A DNA stretch of 6,526 nt from an uncultured Actinomyces sp. (lineage in GTDB: Bacteria > Actinomycetota > Actinomycetes > Actinomycetales > Actinomycetaceae): assembly GCA_902373545.1 (NCBI GenBank), contig CABKMZ010000102.1, forward strand, positions 1 through 6,526. Direction: 5' to 3'. The position numbers were made by a program, and so were the translations under genes. A model generated the notes under the pieces. That model worked only from the letters and a program-made list of their open reading frames with translations. It was not told the origin of the DNA and made no database searches. Shown piece by piece: positions 5,506 through 6,526 of this stretch; position 1 is the stretch's first letter; each line of letters opens with the position of its first letter.

Positions 5506-6526
5506 ATGGAAATCGATATGACCGCTCTGCGGATGGTGGAAAACGAGAAGGGCGTCAGCCTCGAAACCCTCGTCGACGCCATCGAAGAGGCCCTGCTCAA
5601 GGCATACCACAACCTGCCCGGAGCGATCTCCCAGGCCCGCATCGAAATCGACAAGAAGACCGGTCGCGTCACCGTCATGGCGATGGATGAGGACGAAGAC
5701 GGCAACCCGATCGGCGAGTTCGACGACACCCCGAAGAACTTCGGCCGCATCGCCCAGTCCACGGCGCGCTCCGTCATCATGCAGCGTCTGCGCGACGCCG
5801 ACGACCAGCGCGTCTTCGGTGACTTCGCCGGCCGCGAAGGCCAGATCATCACCGGCACCGTCCAGGCACCTCGCCCCGGCCGCCCCACAATGGTCCAGGT
5901 TTCCGACGACTTCGAGGCCGTCCTGCCCGACGGCGAAAAGGTCCCCGGCGAGTCCTACCGCCACGGCGACCGCATCCGCGCCTACATCGTGGGCGTCGAG
6001 CGCACCGAGCGCGGTCCTCGCATCACCTTGTCGCGCACCCACCCCAACCTGGTCGCCGGACTCTTCCAGCGCGAGGTCCCCGAAATCCAGCAGGGCCTCG
6101 TCAAGATCAAGGCCATCGCCCGCGAAGCCGGCCACCGCACGAAGATCGCCGTGGCCGCCACCCGCGACGGCATCAACGCCAAGGGCGCCTGCATCGGCCC
6201 CATGGGCGCGCGTGTGCGTTCCGTCATGGCCGAACTGGGCGGAGAGAAGATCGACATCGTCGACTACTCCGACGATCCGGCGCGCTTCGTCGCCAACTCG
6301 CTGTCCCCGGCGCGCGTCACCCGCGTGGTCGTCCACTCCGTCGACAACCGCACGGCCACCGCGATCGTGCCCGACTTCCAGCTCTCCCTCGCCATCGGCA
6401 AGGAAGGACAAAATGCCCGCCTCGCCGCGCGCCTGACGAACTACCACATCGACATCCACGCCGACACGGAAACCGGCGACGACGCGACCGCCTCGCGCGT
6501 CTCCACCCCCGACGACGTGACAAGTC
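5506..6526 (+). CDS. nusA: Transcription termination/antitermination factor NusA (3' end cut by window)
   Basis: RNA polymerase-binding factor that controls pausing, termination and antitermination. 340 codons are visible without a stop before the window ends. The N-terminal RNAP-binding domain (~1-108) starts MEIDMTALRMVENEKGVSLE and continues AIEEALLKAYHN. An S1 domain (~110-178) starts at REGQIITGTV and ends near RITLSRTHP. KH1 (~185-260) has its GxxG as G231-P-M-G234. KH2 (~265-330) has IVPDFQLSLAIGKEGQNARLA, with GxxG at G298-K-E-G301. Actinobacterial NusA is usually about 330-350 residues without the two acidic C-terminal repeats of E. coli NusA, so only a short tail is probably missing. 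Normally co-transcribed with rimP; here a terminator and a 411-bp spacer intervene. Confidence 0.96.
   Translation, partial: MEIDMTALRMVENEKGVSLETLVDAIEEALLKAYHNLPGAISQARIEIDKKTGRVTVMAMDEDEDGNPIGEFDDTPKNFGRIAQSTARSVIMQRLRDADDQRVFGDFAGREGQIITGTVQAPRPGRPTMVQVSDDFEAVLPDGEKVPGESYRHGDRIRAYIVGVERTERGPRITLSRTHPNLVAGLFQREVPEIQQGLVKIKAIAREAGHRTKIAVAATRDGINAKGACIGPMGARVRSVMAELGGEKIDIVDYSDDPARFVANSLSPARVTRVVVHSVDNRTATAIVPDFQLSLAIGKEGQNARLAARLTNYHIDIHADTETGDDATASRVSTPDDVTS

Noticed and set aside
5104..6459. Long minus-strand open frame of 451 codons opposite nusA
   Set aside because: Gly/Val/Asp-rich translation typical of the reverse complement of a high-GC gene. It lies opposite the unambiguous NusA coding sequence and shows no recognisable domain.
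1..6526. CRISPR arrays, insertion sequences, integrases, rRNA/tRNA genes
   Set aside because: No regularly spaced repeats, no transposase or recombinase motifs and no RNA gene folds were seen on either strand.

Overview
This is a GC-rich window whose genes read as those of a high-GC Gram-positive bacterium. The best guess is the Actinomyces/Schaalia group (for example S. odontolytica). The grounds are an actinobacterial-type GH33 sialidase with choline-binding-like wall repeats, a LeuB that closely follows the actinobacterial sequence type, and an alanine-rich lipoprotein divergent from rimP-nusA. The genus is an inference from gene character, not from a search.

Layout, left to right: (1) 9-2237 (+) encodes a complete secreted sialidase: signal peptide, N-terminal beta-rich domain, five-Asp-box GH33 catalytic domain, Pro/Thr/Asp linker and six ~20-residue GW repeats. 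It is followed by a probable hairpin terminator (2252-2291). (2) 2378-3427 (+) encodes LeuB, 3-isopropylmalate dehydrogenase, as a stand-alone gene ending in a strong 13-bp-stem terminator (3455-3484). (3) A convergent gene, 3541-4530 (-), encodes an Ala-rich predicted lipoprotein, possibly a highly diverged DUF4439 (ferritin-like) protein. A 19-bp-period direct repeat lies just beyond its stop codon. (4) A short divergent intergenic region leads into rimP, 4624-5094 (+), the 30S maturation factor. (5) A 411-bp non-coding or degenerate spacer (5095-5505) holds a strong terminator and a second, near-identical copy of the last 18 codons of rimP. (6) nusA begins at 5506 (+) and runs off the right edge with its S1, KH1 and KH2 domains present.

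How the genes relate: the sialidase (host-glycan foraging or surface display) and LeuB (leucine synthesis) are independent transcription units. rimP and nusA are the start of the widely conserved rimP-nusA-(ylxR)-infB operon of translation and transcription factors. Here they are separated by a terminator and by a duplicated rimP tail that carries the nusA ribosome-binding site. This is the least ordinary part of the window. It looks either like the footprint of an integration at the 3' end of rimP or like a rimP duplication whose second copy has decayed. No complete new system, CRISPR array, RNA gene or intact mobile element was found.
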